Source: Anaerolineae bacterium
GTDB lineage: Bacteria; Chloroflexota; Anaerolineae; S016-19
Reading direction: 5' to 3'
DNA: 33,328 nucleotides
Assembly: GCA_015486235.1 (NCBI GenBank)
Contig: WFSD01000023.1
Coordinates: 1 to 33,328, forward strand
The position numbers were made by a program, and so were the translations under genes. Shown here one piece after another: positions 14,237 to 22,480 of this stretch. Each line of letters opens with the position of its first letter. Position 1 is the stretch's first letter. Under the pieces are notes generated by a model. It was given only the letters and a program-made list of their open reading frames with translations, was not told the DNA's origin and did not search any database.

Positions 14237-15745
14237 CTATGCCTCGACGCGGGTTCCGGCCATCATCAGGCCGATTTCGTTCCTGTCGGCACCCGCGGCA
14301 GGTATGATATTCATGATCTCGCCTTCGTAGATGACGGCAATGCGGTCGCTCAACTGCATCACCTCATCCAGGTCCTCGGATATCAGTAGCACCGCACACC
14401 CCCTTGCTCTCTGATCCAGCAGGCTGCGCCTGACGCTTTCGGTAGCCCCCACGTCCAGGCCCTGGGTCGGATGCACCGCCACCAGGATTGCCGGGTCTGC
14501 GGATATCTCTCTGGCGAGGATGAGTTTCTGCAGGTTGCCACCTGAGAGGACGCGGGCCAGGGTGTCCACAGCCGGAGCCTGCACATCGAATTCTTTCACC
14601 AACTTTTCAGCTCGCTTTCTGATCTTCTTGTAGTTCAAGAAGCCCCCGGGTTCTTCCCGGTAGCTCTTCAGTATCAGGTTGTCCATCAGGCTCAGACCGC
14701 CGATGGCCCCTTCTGCAGTCCTGTCCTCGGGGATGTGCCCCACGCCGGCCTTTATGAACGCCAGCGGGCCTTTGTTCGTCAGGTCCTCCCCCCGGACCAG
14801 CACCTTGCCGTCGGTGCAGCGGCGCATCCCGGTGACCACTTCGGCAAGTTCCCGCTGTCCATTCCCGGCGACGCCAGCTATGCCCAGGATTTCCCGCTCG
14901 TGCACCTCCAGGGTGACGCCTTTCAGCGCCGGGACCCCTTTGTCCCCCATGGCGTGGACATCCTGCACCTCCAGCACCGGCTTCCCCGGCTCAAGAGGGG
15001 GCTTCTCCAGATGGAACAGCACCTCCCTGCCCACCATCATCCTGGCCAGGTTTGCCTTGGTGGTCTCTTTCGGATCCACCTCGCCCACCACACGGCCTCT
15101 GCGCAGCACCGTGATGTGGTCGGCGATGGCCATCACCTCGCCCAGCTTGTGGGAGATGAAGATGATGGCGTGCCCCTGGGCTGCCATCTGGCGCAGGGTG
15201 ACGAAGAGTTCGTCCGTCTCCTGGGGTGTAAGCACTGCCGTTGGCTCGTCCAGTATGAGGATTTTCGCACCGCGATAGAGGATTTTCAGGATCTCGACCC
15301 TCTGCTGTTCCCCGACGCTTAGCTGCCATATCCTGGCCGAGGGGTCCACGTCGAGGCCGTAGCGCTTTGCCAGCTCTGCCACTTGCTCCTCGGATTGGCG
15401 TGTATTCAGGAAAAAACGGGGGACATCCAACCCGAGAATGACGTTCTCGGTAACCGTTTGGGTCTCGACCAACATGAAGTGCTGGTGGACCATGCCGACG
15501 CCGCGGGAGATGGCATCCCTGGGTGATTTGAGGTTGACACGCTCTCCAAAGAGGCGTATTTCGCCGGAGTCCGGCCTGTAGAGCCCGCTGAGGATGTTCA
15601 TCAGGGTGCTCTTGCCCGCGCCATTCTCGCCGAGAATAGCGTGGATTTTGCTGGGGTATGCGGCGAAATTCACGTGGTCGTTTGCCAGAACCCCGGGGAA
15701 CCGCTTCACGATGTTCCGCATTTCAACGACAGGTGTTCCTCCCAA
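14237..15745 (-). CDS. ABC transporter ATP-binding protein with two NBDs (nucleoside-type)
   Basis: A 502-residue ATPase with two nucleotide-binding domains, as in sugar and BMP importers. NBD1 is complete: Walker [10 protein letters not shown] at 39-47, signature [10 protein letters not shown] at 142-151, Walker B ILILDEP at 162-168. NBD2 has the usual degenerate Walker A (GVAGNGQRE, 291-299) and signature LSGGNLQK (400-407). The TTG start at 15745 is supported by AAGGAGG 7 nt upstream. It is the first gene of a contiguous unit with the two permeases. Upstream lies composite repeat copy 2, and the substrate-binding lipoprotein is 2.7 kb away beyond a methyltransferase gene. Confidence 0.95.
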   Translation of the reverse strand: MGGTPVVEMRNIVKRFPGVLANDHVNFAAYPSKIHAILGENGAGKSTLMNILSGLYRPDSGEIRLFGERVNLKSPRDAISRGVGMVHQHFMLVETQTVTENVILGLDVPRFFLNTRQSEEQVAELAKRYGLDVDPSARIWQLSVGEQQRVEILKILYRGAKILILDEPTAVLTPQETDELFVTLRQMAAQGHAIIFISHKLGEVMAIADHITVLRRGRVVGEVDPKETTKANLARMMVGREVLFHLEKPPLEPGKPVLEVQDVHAMGDKGVPALKGVTLEVHEREILGIAGVAGNGQRELAEVVTGMRRCTDGKVLVRGEDLTNKGPLAFIKAGVGHIPEDRTAEGAIGGLSLMDNLILKSYREEPGGFLNYKKIRKRAEKLVKEFDVQAPAVDTLARVLSGGNLQKLILAREISADPAILVAVHPTQGLDVGATESVRRSLLDQRARGCAVLLISEDLDEVMQLSDRIAVIYEGEIMNIIPAAGADRNEIGLMMAGTRVEA

Positions 15746-15778
15746 GCAATGCCCTCCTTTGTCTGTAAGTTTTCCGCA

Positions 15779-16030
15779 AAATCGGTAGCGCTTAAAGGCA
15801 GAGTGATGAGTACCAACGGGAATTGTAGGGCGAGCCGTCTGGCTCGCCGGGTCGAGCTAATTGCAAGTTTAACAAAATGCTTTGACAATGAATGCGTCTG
15901 GGTGAGAGCGAAGATTGCCTTTTGCCCACACCCATCACCTCAGCCGACTGCGGCGGCCTACCCCCGTACTTGTGCCGCCAGTGATGGCGAGTTTTGTAGA
16001 GCGGACTGTTAGTCCGCTCCGCCAGGACAC
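15779..16030. repeat. Composite intergenic repeat, copy 2 (partial)
   Basis: The head (15781-15811) matches copies 1 and 3, and a further stretch around 15890-15960 (GTCTGGGTGAGAGCGAAGAT) resembles copy 3. It ends with the forward hairpin GAGCGGACT/AGTCCGCTC (15999-16019, loop GTT). An extra hairpin GGCGAGCC/GGCTCGCC lies at about 15828-15848. The head is only about 25 nt upstream of the ABC ATPase ribosome binding site. Confidence 0.65.
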
Positions 16031-16296
16031 CCTCAAAGCTTACTTATGCCAGTGAAAAGGCAAAACTCACTTGACCGGCCATCCGGCAGCCCCTCCCTCG
16101 CCCGCCGCAGTGGGAAAGGGAGAGGTTGGGGTAGGAGAGAGCAAAAAGCGACGCCTCCCACCAGTCTCGGGCGCCACCAACGAATCTGGCACCGACCAGA
16201 ACGTTGTTTGCGCGAAGGACGTTTTTTAACGTATGGGGGATCTGAGCAACACGACATCCCCTGGCGGGTTCTGTGGCGCTCTCCTTATCGTCAGAA
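16031..16296. other. Non-coding stretch between composite repeats
   Basis: No convincing gene. A segment at about 16142-16175 (CAAAAAGCGACGCC then CCCACCAGT) recurs in similar form at 16795-16825, so it carries a further short dispersed repeat. An open frame over the region lacks a ribosome binding site and any recognisable protein. Confidence 0.5.
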
Positions 16297-16730
16297 TAAT
16301 TGGTAGCGCTCAAAAGCAGTGTGATGAGTTCGTCTGGGCAAGGGCAAAGATCGCTTTATGCCCTCTCCTATCACCCCAGCCGCCTCCGGCGGCTTTCCCC
16401 TCTTCCCTCTCCCATTTGTCATGGGCGAGGGAAGAGGGGCGCGACGGGCACGGCTGCACCGTGGGAAAACGGCAAATCGCGTTGGAGTGGCTTTCTTGTC
16501 GCAAGCACCACCACCGGCGAATCTGTAGGTGCGGGGCTCGTCCTCGCCCCCTTGTCAGCTCGCTCGGGCTAGCTCAGACAATCTGCTGCGAGCAAGTTTT
16601 CTCCATGCGCTCTGACCGTTCTCTGGTGCTTTGTCATGCAATGCCTGCGTGAGCGGACTGACAGTCCGCTCTACAGGTTCACATGGCCCTTTCTCCGTTC
16701 GGAAAGTGCGAACACTTGCAAGTGACCGCT
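16297..16730. repeat. Composite intergenic repeat, copy 3
   Basis: The longest copy. The head (16299-16330), the ACCGTGGGAAAA stretch (about 16467-16478) and the tail (about 16600-16730) all match copy 1. The tail contains the reverse-orientation hairpin GAGCGGACT/AGTCCGCTC (16651-16671, loop GAC). Insertions relative to copy 1 include a CCGCCTCCGGCGG palindrome near 16380-16393 and a G/C-rich hairpin GCGGGGCTCGTCCTCGCCCC at 16531-16550. No protein-coding signal is seen. Confidence 0.7.
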
Positions 16731-16985
16731 GCCGGCCCCTCCCTCGTCTTTTGTAGGGGCGAGGCTTGTCCTCGCCCTGGGGTGAGTCATGACAAAAAGC
16801 GGCGCCATCCCACCGGTATTTAGCATTGCCAAACTCCACTGAAAGACCGCCCGTTTTCTTCGTAACGGTCGTCCAAGGCCCTTCGTCGCTACGCTCCTCA
16901 GGGTGACGGAAGGAGGGTAGCGAGTGAGAAAAGGACAAAGCCCCTGAGCCATGCCGCCTGATCCGACCTATGTAACGCAAGTTTC
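16731..16985. other. Non-coding repeat-like sequence downstream of the methyltransferase gene
   Basis: It contains a hairpin GGCGAGG/CCTCGCC (about 16758-16776, loop CTTGT) of the kind found in multicopy families. The CAAAAAGCGGCGCC segment repeats one at about 16142. No gene and no clear terminator for the methyltransferase are visible. Confidence 0.45.
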
Positions 16986-18365
16986 CTACCGTCCAGCGGG
17001 CTGCCATAGCAAAAAACGGCTGCCGACTTCCTCCTCCGGCTTCATCAGACCTATCACGGACTCCCGGTGCGTGCGCTGTTCGATTTGCGAGTTGTTTCTC
17101 TTCCCGAAGCTGGTGGGCATCATCCGACGATCCCTGTCCAGGCTCCTTTGGGCTATGCCTACCACGTCAAACCCTACAGACCTGGCTATCTCGGCGATTC
17201 CCGTATGAGTGTGGACATCCATCCCACGCATCACCGACGTCCCGACAACCATGACAGCGGGCTTGCCGGGTGAAAGAACCCGAAGCATCTCCCGCAACAC
17301 CTGCTCCATCTCGGTGAAATATTTCCAGAGGACTTTCGCTTTCTTGCGGTCCAGCTTCTGCAGCTCTGCCAGGACTTCTTCCACGGACTCAGGCATCTGG
17401 GCAGGGACGAAATCTTTCGTGCGCTCGGAGCCTATGTACGTGGCCCTGATCCGGCTCAGGTCGTCCACGGAGTGCCCAAACCACACCAGGGAGAACTTGT
17501 GTGCTCTCATGTAATCTATGGCGTTCGCGTAAGGCGGCGAGGTCACGATGAGGTCCACGGAACCATTTTTCAAAGGCAAGGCCCTGGCATCCCCCGTCAG
17601 TATCCATGCCTTCCCATCAGCGGGCAGTTCCGCTAGGCTCCTGATGTTCTTTTCGAGACGAATCCCGAACTGGCTTAGTGGGGATTTCGTTCTCTTGTTC
17701 AGGTCTCGGTGGGGCCTGGAATGCGATAAGTCCCTCGCGAGAGAGACACTGCCGGATTTGGCGATGATCGTGGCAGAGAAAGTGAGTTCGAAGAACCGCC
17801 TTTCCACCGGTTCCTCCACCTCCTCTATCGCCCTGGCGAGAGCCGCCAGTTCCTTTCGTGCACCGTCGGGGAACCAATATTCCACGAAACTCCTGGTCTT
17901 CTCGTCGAAATCGGACAGAGTGACGTGTTCCAGGAGCTGCCGCGCCCGGAAGAGGAGCTTCCTGCCAAGATATCGCAGCCTTCCCTCGTCTAGAGGACTG
18001 GTTTTGACGGAGGAAAGGCGCACTGCAAGGGGGTCGAGGTCTACGCCTATCCCTTTCCTGCCGAGCATTAAGGCTTCCACCACCGTCGTGCCTGAGCCAA
18101 CCATGGGGTCGAGAATCACGTCTCCGGCATCCGTTAGGGCCTGTATGAAAAGTCCTGGAAGCTGTGGGGGGAATTTGGCGGCAAAGGGGTGGAGCCTGTG
18201 GGACGCGTAGCCAGTCCGTGCTCCCTGGAAGTCCAGGTCTCTTTTCAGGAGCTCGACCAGAATGTCCCTGAGATTCGATTTCGCCGGGGAAGTCTTTCCG
18301 AGAAACCTCTTCTTCGTTTCAGGGAACAGTTTCAATTGTACCTGCGCCGCTCCGCTCACGCCCAC
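16986..18365 (-). CDS. Solitary DNA methyltransferase (SPPY type, N4-cytosine/N6-adenine family)
   Basis: The 459-residue protein carries the AdoMet-binding motif I DPMVGSGTT (86-94) and the catalytic motif IV TSPPY (275-279), in that order, with HRLHPFAAKFPPQLPGLFIQ upstream. SPPY is usual in N4-cytosine enzymes, though some amino-methyltransferases share it. The order and length fit the site-specific DNA-methyltransferase superfamily; an RNA substrate (TRM11-like) cannot be excluded. GTG 18365 has AGGAGG 7 nt upstream. No endonuclease or specificity subunit adjoins it, so it is a solitary or orphan enzyme. It sits between the BMP lipoprotein gene and the rest of the importer, flanked downstream by 1.2 kb of repeats, which suggests later insertion. 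Confidence 0.88.
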   Translation of the reverse strand: MGVSGAAQVQLKLFPETKKRFLGKTSPAKSNLRDILVELLKRDLDFQGARTGYASHRLHPFAAKFPPQLPGLFIQALTDAGDVILDPMVGSGTTVVEALMLGRKGIGVDLDPLAVRLSSVKTSPLDEGRLRYLGRKLLFRARQLLEHVTLSDFDEKTRSFVEYWFPDGARKELAALARAIEEVEEPVERRFFELTFSATIIAKSGSVSLARDLSHSRPHRDLNKRTKSPLSQFGIRLEKNIRSLAELPADGKAWILTGDARALPLKNGSVDLIVTSPPYANAIDYMRAHKFSLVWFGHSVDDLSRIRATYIGSERTKDFVPAQMPESVEEVLAELQKLDRKKAKVLWKYFTEMEQVLREMLRVLSPGKPAVMVVGTSVMRGMDVHTHTGIAEIARSVGFDVVGIAQRSLDRDRRMMPTSFGKRNNSQIEQRTHRESVIGLMKPEEEVGSRFLLWQPAGR

Positions 18366-18393
18366 GGACGGTCCTCCTGACGGTTTTTCTCAA

Positions 18394-18422
18394 GAAGGGC
18401 AGGGATGCACTCCCTGCCCTTC
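18394..18422 (-). terminator. Strong stem-loop after the BMP lipoprotein gene
   Basis: A perfect 12-bp stem GAAGGGCAGGGA/TCCCTGCCCTTC with a 5-nt loop lies 23 nt beyond the lipoprotein stop. On the minus strand it is followed by TTGAG and a run of A rather than a proper T-tract, so it may be an attenuator or 3' mRNA stabiliser more than a full terminator. Confidence 0.6.
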
Positions 18423-18445
18423 CGAAAACAGGACGAATGGCCTCG

Positions 18446-19621
18446 TTACTGTATCTTCGGTGGCTTTTCGGCACCGGGGATCTTACCTTCTACCCCCTGC
18501 ACGAACCATTTGATGTTCCAGATTTGTTTCCAGTTGAGCGCCTTGCCCTTTGGCACTACCAATGAGCCATCCTGGGCGTAAATCGGGCCGGCGGCTGGAT
18601 CGAACTTGCCGCTCAGGATTTCCGCTTTCTTGGCCTCGACGGCTTTCTTGATAGCGTCGTCGGCAGCAGGTCCGAACTTGAAGTTCACGATTCCGGTGGA
18701 AGCATCCCACCAGCTCCCGGGGAGACCCTTGGGCTTGAATGTGCCGTTCATAACCTCTTTGATGATCTTAACGTAGGCAACCCCCCAGTTCCAGTAGGGG
18801 ACGCCGATGCATCCCTTGCCGGCCAGCTCGCAGGCGTTGGGGCTATCGTAAGCCATGCCCCATTTTCCTTTCTCAGTGGCAGCTTGCACAGGCCCAGGCG
18901 TATCGGAGCCAGTGATGATCACGTCGGCACCAGCGGCGAGGAGCGATTCGGCAGCCTCTTTTTCCGTCGGCGGGTCGTACCAGGAGTTGATCCATACAAC
19001 CTTTACTTTTGCCTTCGGATTCACGGAGCGAGCACCCAGAGTGGCGAAATTGATGTGCCTTATGACCTCTGGGATTGGGTAGGGGGCCACGTAGCCGATG
19101 ACGCCGGTCTTGGATTTCATAGCGGCTGCCATGCCGGCCAGGTATTTCATCTTGTACATCGTGCCGAAGAGGTTGTCGAAGTTGGTGTCGTTGTTCTTGT
19201 ACCCGGATACGTGAATCCACACTATGTCGGGGTACTCTTTTGCCAGCTTTTCCATCGTGTCCATATAGCCGAAGCTGGTGCCAAAAATAATTTTGTATCC
19301 TTTCTCTGCGAAATCGCGGAACACACGTTCGGCGTCGGCACCTTCGGGCACAGACTCCGCGTATGCTGTCTCGACCTTGTCACCAAGCTCTTTCTCCACG
19401 TACTTACGACCGAGGTCGTGGGCGTAAGACCAACCGGCATCTCCCACAGGGCCTACGTAGACCCACGCGGCCTTGAGTTTCTTGGCAGGCGCTTTGGTTG
19501 GCGGGGCAGCGGTGGGAGCTTTGGTCGGCACCGGAGTAGGGGCCGGCTTGGCACAGCTCGAGATCACCATGGCGAGCACCATCAGCAAAGCTACGAACAG
19601 GAACAACTTCTTGCGGTACAT
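18446..19621 (-). CDS. BMP (PnrA-like) family substrate-binding lipoprotein
   Basis: A 391-residue exported binding protein. The signal (FLFVALLMVLAMVISSC) ends in lipobox ISSC with C23, followed by a Pro/Thr/Lys-rich tether (about 24-47) and a BMP domain beginning AAWVYVGPVGDAGWSYAHD. Further family segments include FGTSFGYMDTMEKLAKEYPD, GVIGYVAPYPIPEVIRHIN and ADVIITGSDTPGPVQAA. PnrA-type proteins bind purine nucleosides, and some relatives bind other small molecules. ATG 19621 has GGAGGAG with short spacing; upstream in-frame Met codons at 19633 and 19678 would put extra polar residues before the signal. It is the first gene of the importer cluster, with its own promoter and a long leader. 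Confidence 0.93.
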   Translation of the reverse strand: MYRKKLFLFVALLMVLAMVISSCAKPAPTPVPTKAPTAAPPTKAPAKKLKAAWVYVGPVGDAGWSYAHDLGRKYVEKELGDKVETAYAESVPEGADAERVFRDFAEKGYKIIFGTSFGYMDTMEKLAKEYPDIVWIHVSGYKNNDTNFDNLFGTMYKMKYLAGMAAAMKSKTGVIGYVAPYPIPEVIRHINFATLGARSVNPKAKVKVVWINSWYDPPTEKEAAESLLAAGADVIITGSDTPGPVQAATEKGKWGMAYDSPNACELAGKGCIGVPYWNWGVAYVKIIKEVMNGTFKPKGLPGSWWDASTGIVNFKFGPAADDAIKKAVEAKKAEILSGKFDPAAGPIYAQDGSLVVPKGKALNWKQIWNIKWFVQGVEGKIPGAEKPPKIQ

Positions 19622-19858
19622 TTTCTCCTCCATTTCGATATTTGATCGAACGAATGGCGTGGAACTCCGAAAGAACATTTTTCTAGAGAGAAAATCAAGC
19701 CCAAGCTCCCGAGTATCACCTCCTTTCTGACAGATTTAACAAAATTGGTCGCCATCGTTTCCGCAGGTTGATGCAGCAGGGAGAGATCTCGTGTCAAACT
19801 ACTATGGCGTCGGCAAAGAAGCGGAAGAGAAGACGTTCCGACGCACTGATTCGGCGAA

Positions 19859-19887
19859 ATGGTACTACAAACGTCTGTGTTTGTCAA
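19859..19887 (-). promoter_or_regulatory. Candidate promoter with embedded operator for the BMP lipoprotein gene
   Basis: On the minus strand: TTGACA (19887-19882), 17-bp spacer, TACCAT (19864-19859). The -35 is perfect. An inverted repeat ACAAAC-N6-GTTTGT (19867-19884) overlaps the -35 and fills most of the spacer, a place where a repressor would block RNA polymerase. The resulting leader would be about 230 nt; I see no known riboswitch in it. It contains AAGGAGGTGAT near 19719-19729, which is well before the chosen start. Confidence 0.5.
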
Positions 19888-19953
19888 CGCCCCAAGAGGG
19901 AAAAGATGACCTCGCTGGAAAATGCCTTCTCAGCGCAGAGCTCGCTTGAGCTC

Positions 19954-20029
19954 AATCAGCGAGTCAACGAATGAGCGAATCAGCGAAACAGGCTGCTTCG
20001 AGGAAAGCTTTATCGCCGATTCGCTGATT
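19954..20029. repeat. Cluster of short direct and inverted repeats (AATCAGCGA)
   Basis: AATCAGCGA occurs at 19954-19962 and 19978-19986, with related CGAATGAGCGAA between, and the inverse GATTCGCTGATT is at 20018-20029. It lies in the gap between the aroQ stop and the BMP promoter. No protein is encoded. It resembles a short genomic repeat of unknown role. Confidence 0.5.
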
Positions 20030-20085
20030 CTGGACTTTTGCGTTCTCGGCGGTGAAGCTTTTTCAGCACGGCCAAGGGCGCTAAC

Positions 20086-20541
20086 TCACCCGGAATCTTC
20101 TTCGTCCAGGCGGGCCAGCAGTGCCTCCAGCCCTAGCAGGTAGCTGCGCCAGCCAAAGCCGCTTATCTGCCCTGCGCAGACAGGCGCGGTCAAGGATGTG
20201 TGTCGGAAATCCTCCCTGGCGTGCACGTTGGAGAGGTGCACTTCCACCACGGGTAATCCCGATGCCGCTATTGCGTCCCGCAGAGCCACGCTGGTGTGGG
20301 TGTAAGCGGCAGGGTTGAAGATGATTCCATCGGCCCACGCCATGGCATCCTGGATGGCATCCACAAGGGTACCTTCGGAATTGGACTGGAGAGCGCGGAT
20401 CTCCACGTCCCTGGCGGACGCCGCTTCCATCAGCCTTCTATTTATCTCATCGAGTGTGATCCTTCCGTAAATCTCCGGCTCACGCGTGCCCAGCAGATTC
20501 AGGTTTGGCCCATGGAGTATCAGCACTTTGTAACGCGCCAT
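20086..20541 (-). CDS. aroQ: Type II 3-dehydroquinate dehydratase
   Basis: The 151-residue protein is the usual length for the type II enzyme, a cytosolic dodecamer of the shikimate pathway converting dehydroquinate to dehydroshikimate. The N-terminal signature [17 protein letters not shown] carries the catalytic Arg (R20) and Tyr (Y25). [28 protein letters not shown] and [16 protein letters not shown] follow, holding the catalytic Asn and His. The ATG has GTGAGGTG upstream. It starts 9 nt after the deacetylase-fold gene, as the last gene of a five-gene unit. No other aro genes are nearby. Confidence 0.97.
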   Translation of the reverse strand: MARYKVLILHGPNLNLLGTREPEIYGRITLDEINRRLMEAASARDVEIRALQSNSEGTLVDAIQDAMAWADGIIFNPAAYTHTSVALRDAIAASGLPVVEVHLSNVHAREDFRHTSLTAPVCAGQISGFGWRSYLLGLEALLARLDEEDSG

Positions 20542-20550
20542 CCAGGCACC

Positions 20551-21615
20551 TCACTTTCTTTGTAGGCCCTCGACCCTGGGCAGAAGCGCGTCCACGGTGC
20601 GTTTGACCAATGCCAGCGGTTCATGGCGATTGCCACAATTTCTGGCATCCGCTTCCACATCGATGTCGGAAGGGATCCCGGCGAAATTCGCTATCTGTAC
20701 GCCCCAGCCGAGCCCAAGCGTGGGGTGCACGAACCCTCCGCCACCCAGGAAGATCAGCTTCGTATGGGTACCACGGAGCAGTTCCGCCAGCACGCGGCTG
20801 GCGTGATCATAGCTCTTCAGGCTGTAGGAGAGATGGCTGACGATGCCGGAGCAGTGGCCATCCACACCCATCTGCAGAACCAGAACATCAGGCCTGTAAC
20901 TCTCCAAGAGCGCTGGCACCAACGCATCGAATGCGTAGATGAAATCGGCGTCCTTTGCGTCGGGTGGCATAGGTACGTTGAAATTGTAGCCTAGCCCATC
21001 CCCTTCGCCAGCCTCGTCCACGAACCCGCTGGCAAAAGGATACAAAGTTCGCGGATCCTGGTGGAAGGAAACTGTGAGTACATCGTTTCGGCGGTAGAAA
21101 GCACGCTGCGTGCCATCGCCGTGGTGAGCATCTATGTCCAACACCATCACTCGTCCCACACCTCGCTGCAGCATCAGGGTCACGATGATAGCGATGTCAT
21201 TGAAAATGCAAAACCCACGCCCTGTCTCGGCGAAGGCGTGGTGCCATCCGCCGCAGAGGTTCCCCGCCGCGGGGTAAGCGCCGTCCAGCACCAACTCCAT
21301 CGCTTTGATGCTCCCCCCGACGGAAATGGCTCCGGCCTCGTAGATACCTGGGAAGATCGGCGTGTCTGGCGTGATCGAGCCGCTGCCGATTTTGCTCAAG
21401 GCCTGTACCCGTTTCACATACTCCGTAGTGTGAAAGCTCGTAAGCTCCTCGAACGAGGCAGGCCTTGGGGACTCGATGGTGACTTTGCCCTCGCCCAGCA
21501 GGCCTTTCTCACGGAAAACTGCCATTGCGCGTTCGTATCTATCGCCGCGCATGGGGTGGCCCGGGCCGAAATCCAAGCGTCTGTACTCATCGGTGTACAC
21601 AAGAGCGAGCCCCAT
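20551..21615 (-). CDS. Histone deacetylase / AcuC-fold protein, catalytic Tyr replaced by Phe
   Basis: A 354-residue arginase/deacetylase-fold protein. The active-site histidine pair H125-H126 (GGWHHAF), the Asp-His zinc ligands D162 and H164 (DIDAHHGDG) and the third zinc ligand D252 (GVDGH) are present. In class I deacetylases and AcuC the GGGGY loop supplies the transition-state Tyr; here it is GGGGF with F295. Weak deacetylase activity or another substrate is therefore likely. AcuC deacetylates acetyl-CoA synthetase, but no acs gene is nearby. GGAGGTGATGGG directly precedes the ATG and lies at the 3' end of ricT; the genes are 4 nt apart. Confidence 0.88.
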   Translation of the reverse strand: MGLALVYTDEYRRLDFGPGHPMRGDRYERAMAVFREKGLLGEGKVTIESPRPASFEELTSFHTTEYVKRVQALSKIGSGSITPDTPIFPGIYEAGAISVGGSIKAMELVLDGAYPAAGNLCGGWHHAFAETGRGFCIFNDIAIIVTLMLQRGVGRVMVLDIDAHHGDGTQRAFYRRNDVLTVSFHQDPRTLYPFASGFVDEAGEGDGLGYNFNVPMPPDAKDADFIYAFDALVPALLESYRPDVLVLQMGVDGHCSGIVSHLSYSLKSYDHASRVLAELLRGTHTKLIFLGGGGFVHPTLGLGWGVQIANFAGIPSDIDVEADARNCGNRHEPLALVKRTVDALLPRVEGLQRK

Positions 21616-21619
21616 CCCA

Positions 21620-22435
21620 TCACCTCCTCGGCAGTTCTTTGATGATATCCTCGGCGTCCATCTCCACCATTTCCTCGCTATCCTCGAGCCAGACCACGAG
21701 ACGACGTTTCAGGGTGTGGACGCGCTTCACTTTGCCCTTGCCCATGGTGGTCATCACCTTGGCATTCAATCTTGGCAGGTCTTTTTGTATGTCCGCGTAG
21801 ACCGGTGCTTCGAAAGCCAGGCAGCATAGGAGTTTTCCACATACCCCGGATATGCTATCCGGATCTAGAGGCAGGTCCTGCTGCTTCGCCAGCTTGATGG
21901 AGACCGGCGAGAACTCCCGCATCCAGGTGGAGCAACAAAGAGGCATCCCGCACCTGCCTATTCCGCCGATCATTTTTGCCTCGTCCCTCACGCCGATCTG
22001 GCGCATCAATATCCGCGTGTTCAGCGCGTGGGAAAGCTCACGCACCAGAGCACGGAAATCTACCCGCTTCTCGGCGGTGAAATACACGGTCAGGAGCGAG
22101 CCATCGAAATTGTATTTCACCTGGCTGAGTTTCATGTTGAGGCCGGCCCGGGCGATCTTCTCCTTGCAAATCCTGTAGGCCTCTGGCTCTTTTGCAGAGA
22201 ACTCCTCCCGCTTCATCATGTCCAGGGGGGTGGCGCGGCGCAGGACGGGTTTCAGAGGACCTTCCAATTCCTCGTCTGGCACCTCTCTGGGTTCGTAAAC
22301 CACAGTTCCTATTTCCAGCCCACGCGCAGTCTTCACTATCACATGATCGTCACGTTCCAGGTTCTCTATCCCCCCGGGGAAAAAATAGTAAATCCTGCTC
22401 ACATTCCTGAAAGCTATCCCAACCACTACCGGCAT
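21620..22435 (-). CDS. ricT: PSP1-domain protein RicT/YaaT
   Basis: The 271-residue protein matches RicT (YaaT). It has a PSP1 core (about 60-150), and cysteine clusters C162, C167, C168 (RCGMPLCC) and C199, C204, C205 (CGKLLCCL) that in Bacillus help bind Fe-S clusters. A C-terminal KOW-like strand region follows (GKGKVKRVHTLKRRLVVWLED). In Bacillus RicT acts with RicA and RicF on RNase Y-dependent RNA processing; whether those partners exist here is unknown. It follows holB by 45 nt, the same neighbour order as in Firmicutes, which supports the assignment. Confidence 0.93.
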   Translation of the reverse strand: MPVVVGIAFRNVSRIYYFFPGGIENLERDDHVIVKTARGLEIGTVVYEPREVPDEELEGPLKPVLRRATPLDMMKREEFSAKEPEAYRICKEKIARAGLNMKLSQVKYNFDGSLLTVYFTAEKRVDFRALVRELSHALNTRILMRQIGVRDEAKMIGGIGRCGMPLCCSTWMREFSPVSIKLAKQQDLPLDPDSISGVCGKLLCCLAFEAPVYADIQKDLPRLNAKVMTTMGKGKVKRVHTLKRRLVVWLEDSEEMVEMDAEDIIKELPRR

Positions 22436-22480
22436 ATCTCACCCCATCGAAAAAGGACGGCTCTGCCGACCTTGTCGCTT

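Noticed and set aside
15746-16985. Degraded transposase or pseudogene in the 1.2-kb repeat region
   Set aside because: The frames present have no recognisable protein segments or ribosome binding sites in keeping with a gene; the DNA is explained better by short hairpin repeats.
16986-18365. Restriction-modification system
   Set aside because: Neither flanking gene encodes an endonuclease or specificity subunit; the HNH gene at 1404-1913 is 15 kb away and of a general class.
19622-19858. Purine-type riboswitch in the BMP gene leader
   Set aside because: The conserved junction and kissing-loop sequences of the purine aptamer were not found in the roughly 230-nt leader.
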